Shown one piece after another: positions 1 through 9,195 of a DNA stretch of 64,000 nt. The notes under the pieces were generated by a model, which had not been told where the DNA came from, ran no database searches, and worked only from the letters and a program-made list of their open reading frames with translations. A program made the position numbers and the translations under genes. This DNA comes from Lentisphaeria bacterium (GTDB lineage Bacteria; Verrucomicrobiota; Lentisphaeria; Victivallales; Victivallaceae): assembly GCA_900768505.1 (NCBI GenBank), contig CAAGED010000005.1:1-64000 (forward strand), read 5' to 3'. The number at the start of each line of letters is the position of its first letter. The stretch's first letter is position 1.

Positions 1-229
1 AAAACTTGATTTTTCAGGCTTTTTTCGCAAAAAAGCCAAAAGCGATGCCGAAAAATGGTTCTACGGCACGATCAAATGTAAAATTAACAAAAAATGCCAA
101 TACTTTTGAAATTGGCTCATTCAATTTGTTAAATAATTTTTCATAATCGACTAACTAATAAGTGAATGCCAACTTTTTTTAAGATTAATAAATTGCCTCG
201 AATTTTTTTAAAATATATATTAACTTGTT
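1..229. other. Left-edge AT-rich region without a clear gene
   Basis: This stretch lies downstream of the minus-strand ABC exporter gene. It contains a perfect 9-bp inverted repeat, GGCTTTTTT (17-25) and AAAAAAGCC (29-37), with a 3-base loop. That may be a terminator remnant or the stem of an upstream gene's end. One plus-strand frame stays open from the window edge to a TGA at 107-109 (about 35 codons). It could be the tail of a gene that starts outside the window, but an open stretch of that length in AT-rich DNA is not significant, so I do not call it a CDS. The rest is A/T-rich with no obvious signal. Confidence 0.4.
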
Positions 230-1990
230 TTACAAATGCTTATATTTTATGGTGTCGCTGGGCAATTCGCCCAGCTCCGCAGCCGTCTTCTGCTGAATGG
301 TATAAAGTTTCTTATAGGTTCCGTCCATCTCCATAAGTTCGTCATGGGTTCCGCACTGCTCAATAATTCCATCCTTGAGAACCACAATCTTGTCCGCGTT
401 GCGAATTGTGGAAAGCCGGTGGGCGATAATCAAGGTGGTGCGGTTTTCCATCAGCTTGTCCAACGCCTGCTGCACCAATTTCTCCGATACTGTATCCAAG
501 GCACTTGTCGCCTCATCCAAAATTAAAATCGACGGATTCTTCAGCACTGCCCGGGCAATGGCCAGACGTTGTTTCTGACCGCCGGACAAACTGGCGCCGT
601 TTTCTCCGATGATGGTGTCAAATCCATGATCCAGTTTATTGACAAATTCCAGCACATTGGCCATCTCTGCTGCTTTTTCCACCTCTTCACGAGTGGCGGT
701 TTTGCGGGCGTAGGCAATATTGTCCCGAATGGTGCCGCTGAACAAAAACGGTTCCTGCAATACTACCCCGATATTGTTGCGATAGGACTCTTGAGAGTAA
801 TTGCGGATGTCAATGCCGTCAACTTTGATGCTGCCGGACTTAACGTCGTAGAAGCGCAGCAGAAGATTGCTGATGGTGGTTTTGCCGCATCCGGAGGGGC
901 CGACCAGCGCCACCTTTTGTCCCGGGGTGATTTCCAAATTCAACTCTTTAATTACCGGAGTATCCTTATAAGAGAAAGAGACTTTTTCAAATTTGATGTT
1001 GCCCACGAAACGTCCGGCTGCAATCGGTGAGGAACTATCCTGGATTTCCGGAATCACCCGCAACAATTTTACAATGCGTTCCGCACCGGCAAATCCCTGG
1101 GACATGGTGTTCAATTGGGCAGCCAAGTTGGCAATGGGGCCTATCTGCATACCCACATAAGTATAAAAAGCCACAAATTCGCCGATTGTAAAATCATTGC
1201 CCACCAGCGAGGTGCCAACTCCTATAACAGCAAGGTAGGTCATTACCGACATCATTTCAAATATTCCGCCACAGGTATTGCTCTGCTGATTCATTAATAC
1301 CGAGATATCCAGAGTTGGACGCATGGTATTAAAAAAACGACGACACTCCCGGCGCTCCTTGGCGAAGGATTTGACAATTTTGATGCCGTTGATGTTTTCG
1401 GAGAGGTTGGCGGAGACCTCGGACATTTTTTCCTGCATCTCCAGAGAATTACGCCGCAGCGCACCGTTGAAATATTTGAAATTTATAAAATGCAGAGGCA
1501 AGGCACACATAGCGATCAAAGCTAATTTCCAATTGATGAAAAACAAAAAGCCGGTGATCAGCAGCATTGTTACAAACTGATCGAGCATGCTGATGCACAA
1601 ACTGACCAGCCCCTGCAGCAGACCGACGTCGCTGATGACGTTGCTGATAAGTTTTCCGGTACGGTATTCGTCATAAAAACGCAGGGAGAGATTTTGCAAA
1701 TGTTTGAACACTCTTTGCCTTACGTCAAGTAAAACTCTGGTTACCGTGTACACACCGAAATAACCTGCCATTAACCGCAGTATGAAGCGAACCATATATA
1801 TGGACATCATAACTCCGATCAGCAGCACAAATAATTTGTAATTTTGTGCTGGGAAAATCTTATCGATTGCAACTTGAAGCATCAATGGCATAGCTAATGC
1901 CAAACTTGAAAATAGTATTTGAGTTAATGCTGAAATAAAGATCAACCCACGATACTGCTTCAACAAACCGGCAACTGAAAATTCCTTCAT
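230..1990 (-). CDS. ABC transporter, fused permease/ATPase (MsbA-like exporter)
   Basis: A 586-aa half-transporter of the type I ABC exporter family, expected in the inner membrane as a homodimer exporting a lipid, peptide or drug. The N-terminal ~300 residues contain about six hydrophobic helices. The nucleotide-binding domain follows, with Walker A GPSGCGKTT, signature LSGGQKQR, Walker B ILILDEATSALD and the H-loop IAHRLST, all intact. The frame extends upstream to 2101, but I chose the ATG at 1990 because an AAGGAA element sits about 10 bases before it and the protein then starts like its relatives. It stands alone, with long noncoding DNA upstream. Lipid A-core export (MsbA) is one possible role; substrate cannot be read from sequence. 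The family call is firm. Confidence 0.93.
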   Translation of the reverse strand: MKEFSVAGLLKQYRGLIFISALTQILFSSLALAMPLMLQVAIDKIFPAQNYKLFVLLIGVMMSIYMVRFILRLMAGYFGVYTVTRVLLDVRQRVFKHLQNLSLRFYDEYRTGKLISNVISDVGLLQGLVSLCISMLDQFVTMLLITGFLFFINWKLALIAMCALPLHFINFKYFNGALRRNSLEMQEKMSEVSANLSENINGIKIVKSFAKERRECRRFFNTMRPTLDISVLMNQQSNTCGGIFEMMSVMTYLAVIGVGTSLVGNDFTIGEFVAFYTYVGMQIGPIANLAAQLNTMSQGFAGAERIVKLLRVIPEIQDSSSPIAAGRFVGNIKFEKVSFSYKDTPVIKELNLEITPGQKVALVGPSGCGKTTISNLLLRFYDVKSGSIKVDGIDIRNYSQESYRNNIGVVLQEPFLFSGTIRDNIAYARKTATREEVEKAAEMANVLEFVNKLDHGFDTIIGENGASLSGGQKQRLAIARAVLKNPSILILDEATSALDTVSEKLVQQALDKLMENRTTLIIAHRLSTIRNADKIVVLKDGIIEQCGTHDELMEMDGTYKKLYTIQQKTAAELGELPSDTIKYKHL

Positions 1991-2761
1991 CAACCTGAAT
2001 TCCTTCGGGAAGATTTTAAATATCTGCGGAACGCACCATCCCGAATTGTCTGCGCCGCAAATTTTGAATTCCATTTGAAAAAGAATGCCGATGCAATTCA
2101 ATTCCCGATATCAGAAAATGCAAACGTTGATTAAGTAAAATACATTCGGTAAAAAATTTAAGGAGCTGTTCGAACAATGGCTTTTTTTAGTCGCGCCAAC
2201 GGCAATCCGCAATGGATACGGCGCAGGCGGCGCAGCGGTTCAAAAAGCAAAAAAACGATTTTTCACGCAAAATACAGGACGCGCGTTGAAATTAACATTT
2301 TTTTATGAAACAGAATCCCTCAAATTACCAATCACCAATTATTTTACAATAACCCTGAGTTTTTCGCCGCCGCTATTTTTTCTCCTGAAAGCTGAGCTGC
2401 GACGAATTCTTTTTGCTTTTCAATACCGCTTGAATATCGTTACATGATTTCAATCTTTTTTCGAACTCCGATTAATCTAACTGCGTTACCGGAAAAGTCT
2501 ACACACTTTTGAAAAAAAACGTTATTTTTTTGCCTTTTTGTCATTTCATTTGAAAAAAAATGCAATAAAGCAAAATTTTAGTTTGAAATAATCGCTTACC
2601 AAGGTTACTTTATCTTAACTGCAAGTTGATTTGTTCGTCGGCTGGAAAATACTTTCTCCGCCGCCGGCGCGACTTGAGCGACGAGAGTGAAGCGTTATTT
2701 TTGTTATTATTTACATTAAAAAATCCAAACATTAATTCTTTTATTACTAAGGAGAGTAAAA
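1991..2761. other. Long intergenic region between divergent genes
   Basis: About 770 bases separate the start of the minus-strand ABC exporter from the plus-strand aminotransferase. No open frame here looks coding. The right half (2480-2760) is strongly A/T-rich with runs of A and T, as expected for promoters of the two divergent genes, but I could not identify a clean -35/-10 pair. A GC-rich patch near 2195-2245 (GGCGCAGGCGGCGCAGCG) stands out from its surroundings without forming an evident terminator. A strong AAGGAG at 2749-2754 is the ribosome binding site of the next gene. A small RNA or 5' leader cannot be excluded. Confidence 0.5.
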
Positions 2762-4021
2762 ATGGATAAGCTCGCAATTGACGGCGGCAAGAAGGTTTTT
2801 GACGGCAAGTTCCCGATGTGGCCTTCTTTCAGTGAAAGTGTTTATGGAAAAGTTACCGACATCCTTAAGTCAGGTTTGGTAAACTACTGGACCGGCAATG
2901 TCGGCAAGACTTTTGAAAAAGAGTGGGCCAAATGGCTCGGCGTAAAAAACGCCATCAGCGTTGCCAACGGTACTTGTGCGTTGCACACTGCTTTGGCCTC
3001 TTTGAATATCGGCCCCGGCGATGAAGTTATCTGCCCGAGCTACTCTTTTATTGCCACTTCCTTTTGTATTGTTCAGGCCGGCGCACTTCCGGTATTTGCC
3101 GATGTTCGTGAGGATCACCTGATTGACCCCAACGATATCGAAAGCAAAATTACAGAGCGCACCAAGGCAATTATCGTAGTTCACCTCTATGGTATTGTTG
3201 CCGATATGGATCCGATTTTGGCCATCGCCAAAAAACACAACCTCAAGGTTGTTGAAGATTGCGCTCAGTGCTTCGGCGGTGTTTACAAAGGCAAAAAAGC
3301 CGGTACGCTTGGTGATGCCGGTTGCTTCAGTTTCTGCCAGAGCAAGCACTTCACCACTGGCGGTGAGGGCGGCATGGTGGTAACGGACAATGATGATTTG
3401 GCTTGGGAATGCCGTTCATTCCGTGACCACGGTTACGACGTAAAAGAGCGTCTTAACCTTCTGGAAATGGAAGGCAAACTTATGTACATCCACAAGCGGG
3501 TTGGTTTCAACTTCCGCATGACGGAAATTCAGGCGCAGATCGGTCTTTGCGAGTTGGAGCGTTTCGACAGCTGGAACCTCAAGAATCGTATCCGCAATGG
3601 TAAAATGCTGATCGAAGCATTGAAGAATCATCCGCTGGTTCTCCACGCTCCGGTGGACACCGCCGAGCGTCAGAATGCTTTCTGGTGGGCTCCGTTCGTA
3701 CTTGATACTGACAAGCTCAGCTGCAATATCAAGACCTTCATCAAGGCGGTTGCCGCGGAAGGCGTTCCGGTTTACAGCGTTCTCTGGCCGGAAATGTACA
3801 AGGAAAAGGCTTACGTTGAGCGTAACGGCTTCGGCGTTGCCAAGTATCCGTTCTTTGATCCGAAGTCACGCAATATCGATTACTCTCAGTTCAACTGCAA
3901 GAAGGCGAACTGGATGACCGACCGCACCATCAGTTTCTTCACCCATCCGGTTTATGAAGTTGAGCACATGCAGGCCATGATCGACGCGTTCAACAAGGTT
4001 GCCAAGGCTTACATGAAGTAA
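2762..4021 (+). CDS. DegT/DnrJ/EryC1/StrS-family PLP-dependent aminotransferase
   Basis: A 419-aa fold-type I PLP enzyme of the sugar aminotransferase family, which converts a keto-sugar (often nucleotide-linked) to an amino-sugar or acts in related carbocycle chemistry. The predicted PLP-binding lysine is K195 in SFCQSKHFTTGGEGG, and D166 in VEDCAQ should contact the pyridine nitrogen. Length and motif order are normal. A strong AAGGAG ribosome binding site lies 7 bases before the ATG. The gene is separated from the next by a terminator-like hairpin, so it is probably its own transcript. It sits beside a Gfo/Idh/MocA oxidoreductase, a combination often seen in sugar or inositol metabolism. 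The exact substrate is unknown. Confidence 0.92.
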   Translation: MDKLAIDGGKKVFDGKFPMWPSFSESVYGKVTDILKSGLVNYWTGNVGKTFEKEWAKWLGVKNAISVANGTCALHTALASLNIGPGDEVICPSYSFIATSFCIVQAGALPVFADVREDHLIDPNDIESKITERTKAIIVVHLYGIVADMDPILAIAKKHNLKVVEDCAQCFGGVYKGKKAGTLGDAGCFSFCQSKHFTTGGEGGMVVTDNDDLAWECRSFRDHGYDVKERLNLLEMEGKLMYIHKRVGFNFRMTEIQAQIGLCELERFDSWNLKNRIRNGKMLIEALKNHPLVLHAPVDTAERQNAFWWAPFVLDTDKLSCNIKTFIKAVAAEGVPVYSVLWPEMYKEKAYVERNGFGVAKYPFFDPKSRNIDYSQFNCKKANWMTDRTISFFTHPVYEVEHMQAMIDAFNKVAKAYMK

Positions 4022-4042
4022 TTGCCTTCCACTCTTGAATTT

Positions 4043-4089
4043 AAACGTCTTCCAAAATTGGGTTTTCGCCTGCTTGGAAGACGTTTTTT
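4043..4089 (+). terminator. Rho-independent terminator after the aminotransferase gene
   Basis: A perfect 13-bp inverted repeat, AAACGTCTTCCAA (4043-4055) and TTGGAAGACGTTT (4074-4086), is followed by a run of six T. It lies 22 bases after the aminotransferase stop and 44 bases before the oxidoreductase start. Read-through would join the two genes, so it could also attenuate downstream expression. Confidence 0.85.
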
Positions 4090-4132
4090 GCTTAATATCA
4101 ATAATTTATATTACTGGGATGATTACCTGATT

Positions 4133-5203
4133 ATGAAAAAAATTAAATATGCGTTGGTCGGTTTCGGCGGCATTGCCGAGAATCGGATTGCCAAAGAGGG
4201 ATTCGCCTGTGATAAGTCCCGCTTCAACGGCTTGAAGCATGCTGAGCTGGTGGGCGCCATGGATCTTAATCCTAAACGTCAGGCCGCCGCCGAAGCGTTG
4301 GGCCTAAAATGGTATAACTCTCTGGATGAAATCATCAATGATAAAGAGATTGAAGCGGCGTTTGTGGCCACCAACAACCTCAGTCATGCGGCAATTGCCA
4401 AGCAGCTGCTGCTGGCCGGCAAACATGTTATTGTGGAGAAACCGATTTCAACCAGTATCGCCGATGCCGCGGAATTGATTAAGATTGCCGCCGAGCGTAA
4501 GCTCTCCCTCAGTGTTGACCACATGATGGTAAACAATGCGTGGAATGTGAAAATTAAAGATTTAGTAGCAGCAAATGCCATTGGTGCGGTTAACGACGGC
4601 TGTTTTCACATGGAATTTGCTTACGGCTACGACCCGGCGGAAAGTGCCACCTGGCGCTGCAGCAGTGTTGCCGAAATGGGCGGTCCGATCGGTGACGTGG
4701 CCAGCCATTGCATGTATGTGGCGGAATATATCCTTCAGAGTCCAATTGTGAAACTGGCGGCGGTTTATCTGCCAAAATTGATGCCGACCAAGGTGGAAGA
4801 CGGCGCCTACATCAAGTTCACCATGGCTAACGGCATCAGTGCCAGTGTCAAGGTGGCGTTCAGCGAACTGCGGGGCGGTTTGAGTGGAACTTTGACTAAT
4901 TTGGGATTTGAAATCTACGGCAGTGAAGCGACAATCCGTTCTTACGGCTCCATGTTCCAGCTCTCCGGCCACCCGGGCGAACCGATCAAGATTCGGGCGG
5001 AAATTGACAAACTTGGCGAGGTAGAAACCATTCAGCCGGCGGAAATCAAAAATATTTATCAGCAGCTTGTCGAACATCATGCCGAGTCGATTCAGACCGG
5101 TCAGCCGATTAATGCCCAGGATGCTTTGCATAACTTGGAATTGTGCGCTGCTGCTCATGAATCCGCGCAGCATAACGGCAAGTTGATTGAGGTGGCGAAA
5201 TGA
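4133..5203 (+). CDS. Gfo/Idh/MocA-family NAD(P)-dependent oxidoreductase
   Basis: A 356-aa sugar or inositol dehydrogenase-like protein. The N-terminal Rossmann fold shows the dinucleotide motif GFGGIAENR (residues 10-18) and the catalytic-region motif EKPIST (102-107), followed by the alpha/beta C-terminal domain typical of the family. I chose the ATG at 4133. The upstream TTG-initiated extension crosses the terminator hairpin and has no family resemblance. The stop overlaps the start of the next gene by four bases (ATGA), so the two are translationally coupled. The product probably oxidises or reduces a sugar derivative in the cytoplasm; substrate is not predictable. Confidence 0.92.
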   Translation: MKKIKYALVGFGGIAENRIAKEGFACDKSRFNGLKHAELVGAMDLNPKRQAAAEALGLKWYNSLDEIINDKEIEAAFVATNNLSHAAIAKQLLLAGKHVIVEKPISTSIADAAELIKIAAERKLSLSVDHMMVNNAWNVKIKDLVAANAIGAVNDGCFHMEFAYGYDPAESATWRCSSVAEMGGPIGDVASHCMYVAEYILQSPIVKLAAVYLPKLMPTKVEDGAYIKFTMANGISASVKVAFSELRGGLSGTLTNLGFEIYGSEATIRSYGSMFQLSGHPGEPIKIRAEIDKLGEVETIQPAEIKNIYQQLVEHHAESIQTGQPINAQDALHNLELCAAAHESAQHNGKLIEVAK

Positions 5204-6528
5204 TGAAAATCGGTGTAGCCAAGGCAATTATCACTCCGCCATTGGGTGCTCCGCTGGTCGGGTATTTTACGCCGCGGCCTAATGTCGGAGTTTTGGATGA
5301 TCTTTATGTGCGGGCGATGTTGTTCGAGCAGGATGGATTAATTTCCGGCGTGGTCACATTTGACTTGTGTTTTCTGAGTACGCAGTTGATTAAGAACATC
5401 CGCAAGTATTTGGATCAGTTTGATTGTTCTTACAGCGACAATTTGATTTTCAATGCCACCCACACCCACACCGGGCCTTATGTGGATGAATTTTTCGGAG
5501 CTCCGGCGGACGAGGAGTATTTGAATTTTCTGGCATCGACGGCGGCGACGACAATTTTTCTGGCGCAGCGCAATTTGGCGGAAAGTCAGCTGCTGGGAAC
5601 TCGAATTGATGGCAACCCTTGCGCATTCAATCGCCGTTACTTCATGAAAGACGGTAAAGTATTGACCAATCCGGGATTTTTGAATCCAAATATTGAACGA
5701 CCGGAAGGGCCTGTGGACAATGATTTTACCCTTTTGGCGGTGAAGCGGGATGACAAATATGTGGCGTTGATGGTAAATTTGGTAAATCACACCGACACCA
5801 TCGGCGGCGATTATGTTTCATCGGATTGGCCGGGGAGGATGGAGCGGGAAATCCAGACCCTTATGGGTTATGATGTCCCGGTATTCACCCTGATTGGCTG
5901 TTCCGGTAATATCAATCACTTTGATGTATCCAATGACATTGATCAAACCAGTTATGCCGAAGCCTGTCGGATTGGCCGGCTTTACGGCAAAATGGCGTTT
6001 GAGGCGTTGGACAAGCTGGAGGTGATTGCCGACGGCAAGATGAGAGTGAAAAACGAGCCGATTGTGATTCCGTTCCGGGATAATCTTACTGAAGCGGATG
6101 TGGCGGCGGCTCAGGCGACGATTGACCGTATTGGCGACAAGTGCGACTGTGCGGCCATGACCAGTGAAGAGTTGGCCAGCGGTGACGGTCCGGTGGCGAA
6201 ATTCTTTGCAGAGCAGATGATTTTATATTACAAGAATTCCGCTGGAAAAAAGCGCAGTTTTGATATGGTATCCATCAAGCTGGGCGACGCAGTTGATTTT
6301 GTAACTCTGCCGGGCGAGCCGTTTACTGAAATCGGCATGGCCATCAAGGCGGCGTCAAAAGCTAAGTTTAAATTGGTGGTGGCGTTGGCGATGGGCGAAT
6401 GCGGTTACATTCCGTTGAAGGAGTGCTTCGACCGGGGCGGATATGAAATTCTGCCGGTGGATGGCGGGTCTCCACGGGAAGATACAGCGGAGCGTCTGAC
6501 GGCCAAGGCGATTGAATTAATCAAATAA
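5200..6528 (+). CDS. Neutral/alkaline non-lysosomal ceramidase-like hydrolase
   Basis: A 442-aa protein resembling the N-terminal catalytic domain of neutral ceramidases, zinc amidohydrolases. The metal-site histidines are visible in NATHTHTGPY (H88, H90) and NHTDT (H197), and LPGEPFTEIG near the C-terminus carries the conserved Glu. It has no signal peptide and lacks the C-terminal immunoglobulin-like domain of true secreted ceramidases, so it is probably cytoplasmic. Its coupling to a sugar-type oxidoreductase argues for a small-molecule or glycan-derived amide or ester rather than ceramide (inference). The start may be the ATG at 5200 or the adjacent one at 5203. Confidence 0.85.
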   Translation: MMKIGVAKAIITPPLGAPLVGYFTPRPNVGVLDDLYVRAMLFEQDGLISGVVTFDLCFLSTQLIKNIRKYLDQFDCSYSDNLIFNATHTHTGPYVDEFFGAPADEEYLNFLASTAATTIFLAQRNLAESQLLGTRIDGNPCAFNRRYFMKDGKVLTNPGFLNPNIERPEGPVDNDFTLLAVKRDDKYVALMVNLVNHTDTIGGDYVSSDWPGRMEREIQTLMGYDVPVFTLIGCSGNINHFDVSNDIDQTSYAEACRIGRLYGKMAFEALDKLEVIADGKMRVKNEPIVIPFRDNLTEADVAAAQATIDRIGDKCDCAAMTSEELASGDGPVAKFFAEQMILYYKNSAGKKRSFDMVSIKLGDAVDFVTLPGEPFTEIGMAIKAASKAKFKLVVALAMGECGYIPLKECFDRGGYEILPVDGGSPREDTAERLTAKAIELIK

Positions 6529-6582
6529 ATGCAATGAGCTGGCAGCTTGAAAAAACTTGCAGCTTATGGTGTTGATGATTTT

Positions 6583-6615
6583 GGGGGAACTGAGCTTGGG
6601 CTCCCCCCATTTTTT
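6583..6615 (+). terminator. Likely Rho-independent terminator
   Basis: GGGGGA (6583-6588) pairs with TCCCCCC (6602-6608), with an inner alternative stem GAGC/GCTC, followed by ATTTTTT. It lies 55 bases after the ceramidase-like gene and just before the next promoter. Confidence 0.6.
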
Positions 6616-6642
6616 GTGGAAATTTTTTTTAAGTGATTCGAT

Positions 6643-6671
6643 TTGACTTGCAGTAGCTGTTGATGTATATT
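6643..6671 (+). promoter_or_regulatory. Sigma-70-type promoter for the glycan operon
   Basis: TTGACT (6643-6648), a 17-base spacer and TATATT (6666-6671) form a near-consensus promoter. It directly follows the terminator of the upstream gene and precedes the glycosyltransferase operon that begins at 6873. Confidence 0.6.
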
Positions 6672-6872
6672 TAACCATGTTTTTTTATGAAAATTAGGAT
6701 TTGAGGATTAGAGCGTATAATATTAAAAATGCCTTCGAATAATTACTGGTGGACATACTGACGGACACCGTATTGACCGATGAGCCTTGCAAGCAGTGTA
6801 GAGCATTAAAATTTGATATTTGTGATACTGGTTGTGCAATTTAATTAATGCATTCAGCATGGGAGTTGTTTT

Positions 6873-8474
6873 ATGATTTTAGCCGGCGGTAATTCGTCAA
6901 AAATGAAATCGTGGCGGATTGCGTTGCGTAGACTTTGGTTGGACGAGTCTCAAGATAAACCAGTTGAAAATTTTGATGCTGGAAATACGACCGTTGAAAA
7001 ATGGCGCCGGTATATATGCAATCCAAAGAGAGTTTTTTATGGTGCGGTGATATTGGCGTTGATTTTTTCGCTGCTGTCAATTTTTTTTACCTATGATATT
7101 TATCGTGATACTGCCAATGTATATGCTTATTACGCCAGGGAAATCGGTAACGGCAACTGGCATGGCGGCTGGGTGCAGCGTATTCCGATGCTGCTGACTT
7201 TTCTGGCCGGATGTTTGGCGTACTGCGGAGTAGAGGCTTATACCGCCACGATTGTGGTATCCTCTCTCTTTTATGTGGCAACCGCTTGGCCGCTGCGTGC
7301 GCTGTTGTCACGTTATTTAACCCCGCTTCAGGCGGCATGGGGAGTTATGCTCTTTGTGCTGGCGCCCAAGTTGATTCGTTTTTCCACTGCCGGTTTGCTG
7401 GAATCCATTCGATATTTCTTTTTGGTGGCGGCGTTTCTCTATTTTTTCCGGGTGGCGGAACAACGCCGGGTGAAGGATATTATTTTGCTTGGGGTGTCTC
7501 TGGCCGGTTTGACGGTGGCGCGGGGCGAGGGGTTGCCGGTTGCAGTGATGGCGTTGGTGGGGCTGCCGTTTTTTGCCCTGTTGCGATATAAGAAATTGCG
7601 CAGCTTCTCCGGAATCAGGAAAACTCTACTGGCATCTGTTACGGTGGTGGCGATCTACATTGTTGGGATTTCCCCTTTTTGTTACGTTAATTATGTGCAG
7701 AGTAATTACTGGGTGCCGGATGTGCGGGTGGCGGAGATTTTGGGTATGGTTCAGCCGCCGCCGGACAACAACCCGGAGGAGGTGCTTCCGGCGGGTGAAC
7801 GGCTGGGCAAGGTGCTGAATCATTCACTTCGCGGTGCATATGAACCCTATTTTGCAATGGCATTGCTGGGGATGGTGTTGTTGTTGGCGCGGCGGCGCTG
7901 GAATTGGGAATATACGTTATTAATCTCAATGTATTTTCTTCATTTGCTGATCTATTTTCAGGTGGTATCCTCCTATCGATATTACATTTTTCTTATTCCG
8001 TTGCTGATGCCGTTCACCATTACAGGATTGGATTTTTGCCGACGGTTGATTGGCGAATTATTTGGTGTGCGCGGTTTGAAGATTGCGGCCGGAGCGGTTA
8101 TGTTTTTTATGCTGCTGCAGATTGCAAACGGTATGGAGGCGGTGACTGCCAGAAAGGATAAAAAATTGCGGTTGGTGGCGGAACTTATCCGGCAGTACGA
8201 TGTTGAAAAGTTACCGGAACGACGGGCTCGGGTGCTTTTTGTGCGTTACAGCGAAGTTATGTATTGGAGTGGTGCTGAGCCGTTGAACGGATATCAAAGC
8301 AGTGGAGTGTTGTATGATTTCAAAACTGCCTCAGGAGTTGATTTTATTATTTTGGACAAAGAACATTTGAATTTGCTTGACGGCCGGCAGGATTTGGAGC
8401 GGGTGTATGCCGATGTTGCGCCGGAGGTGTACGTTTTTAAACCGGTTTGTTCGGAGCAGCGTAATGGACTTTAG
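6873..8474 (+). CDS. GT39-like polytopic membrane glycosyltransferase
   Basis: A 533-aa inner-membrane protein with about ten hydrophobic helices after a ~50-residue cytoplasmic N-terminus. The first loop carries the acidic YDIYRDT motif, placed as in the PMT/ArnT/GT39 group that transfers a sugar from a lipid-phosphate donor to an extracytoplasmic acceptor. The start ATG at 6873 has GGGAG about 7 bases upstream. It is the first gene of a tightly packed operon that also encodes a dolichyl-phosphate-mannose-synthase-like enzyme, a probable donor source, and a flippase. I recognise the fold class but not a specific family member. Confidence 0.75.
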   Translation: MILAGGNSSKMKSWRIALRRLWLDESQDKPVENFDAGNTTVEKWRRYICNPKRVFYGAVILALIFSLLSIFFTYDIYRDTANVYAYYAREIGNGNWHGGWVQRIPMLLTFLAGCLAYCGVEAYTATIVVSSLFYVATAWPLRALLSRYLTPLQAAWGVMLFVLAPKLIRFSTAGLLESIRYFFLVAAFLYFFRVAEQRRVKDIILLGVSLAGLTVARGEGLPVAVMALVGLPFFALLRYKKLRSFSGIRKTLLASVTVVAIYIVGISPFCYVNYVQSNYWVPDVRVAEILGMVQPPPDNNPEEVLPAGERLGKVLNHSLRGAYEPYFAMALLGMVLLLARRRWNWEYTLLISMYFLHLLIYFQVVSSYRYYIFLIPLLMPFTITGLDFCRRLIGELFGVRGLKIAAGAVMFFMLLQIANGMEAVTARKDKKLRLVAELIRQYDVEKLPERRARVLFVRYSEVMYWSGAEPLNGYQSSGVLYDFKTASGVDFIILDKEHLNLLDGRQDLERVYADVAPEVYVFKPVCSEQRNGL

Positions 8475-9195
8475 TAAAACATTTATAATCGTGCCGTGTT
8501 ATAACGAGTCGGAGTGTATTGCCGCAACGTTAAAACATTTATCAAAATCAGTCCCTGGAGCGGAAATCGTTGCGATAAATGATGCCTCTTCGGATAATAC
8601 GCTGGAAATTCTCCGTTTGCTGGATTTGCCTGGTTTGACCGTATTGAATATGCCCTTTAATACCGGTATTGGCACTGTCGTTCAAACCGGATTGCTTTAT
8701 GCGTTACGCAACGGGGCTGAATATGCCGTTAAATTTGACGGCGACGGTCAGCATCCGGCGGACGAAATTGTCAAACTGCTGGCGCCGTTGCTTGAAAAAC
8801 GGGCGGATTTGGTTGTGGGTTCCCGCTTTTTAGCCGGTAATAATGGATTTAAATCCACGGCATGCCGACGGATTGGAATTCGTTTTTTCACGTTTTTAAG
8901 TTACCTGCTTACCGGTCGGGCGTTAACGGATTGCACCAGTGGTTTTCGGGCGTATAACCGGAGGGCGCTTGAATTTGCGGCGCGTTATTATCCAGCGTTT
9001 GATTATCCGGAGCCGGAGGAGAGTATTTTATTGCTGCGCAATGGATATCGGGTGCTGGAGGAGAATACGGTAATGTTGGCCCGTCAGGGGGGGAGTTCAT
9101 CGATTCGTCCCGGCAGGGCGATATATTATATGCTGAAGGTGGGGTTTGCCATGATAATGGAGCGGATGCGTTCGCCCAAGATTTGGAGGTCGTGA
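8464..9195 (+). CDS. GT2 glycosyltransferase, polyprenyl-phosphate sugar synthase-like
   Basis: A 243-aa GT-A fold enzyme of the DPM1-like branch of family GT2. It begins IIVPCYNESE, has the donor-binding NDASSDNT segment and the catalytic-site FDGDGQHP (DxD-type) motif, and ends without membrane helices. Such enzymes load a sugar from a nucleotide donor onto undecaprenyl phosphate. The start at 8464 overlaps the preceding gene by 11 bases, and its end overlaps the next start by one base, indicating coupled translation. It probably supplies the lipid-linked donor used by the GT39-like enzyme encoded just upstream (inference). Confidence 0.88.
   Translation: MDFSKTFIIVPCYNESECIAATLKHLSKSVPGAEIVAINDASSDNTLEILRLLDLPGLTVLNMPFNTGIGTVVQTGLLYALRNGAEYAVKFDGDGQHPADEIVKLLAPLLEKRADLVVGSRFLAGNNGFKSTACRRIGIRFFTFLSYLLTGRALTDCTSGFRAYNRRALEFAARYYPAFDYPEPEESILLLRNGYRVLEENTVMLARQGGSSSIRPGRAIYYMLKVGFAMIMERMRSPKIWRS

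Larger units (their letters stand above)
6529..6872. other. Intergenic region with terminator and promoter
   Basis: This 344-base gap holds the likely terminator of the ceramidase-like gene (6583-6615) and a good sigma-70-type promoter (6643-6671), leaving a roughly 195-base untranslated leader before the glycan operon. The leader (6680-6860) has no obvious riboswitch fold and no convincing small open frame. Confidence 0.5.

Noticed and set aside
2..109. Open frame of about 35 codons at the left edge ending at TGA 107-109
   Set aside because: Too short to be significant in A/T-rich sequence and no family resemblance; recorded only as a possible gene tail.
4022..4132. N-terminal extension of the oxidoreductase from a TTG at 4022
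   Set aside because: The extension translates the terminator hairpin and lacks family similarity; ATG 4133 gives the normal Rossmann start.
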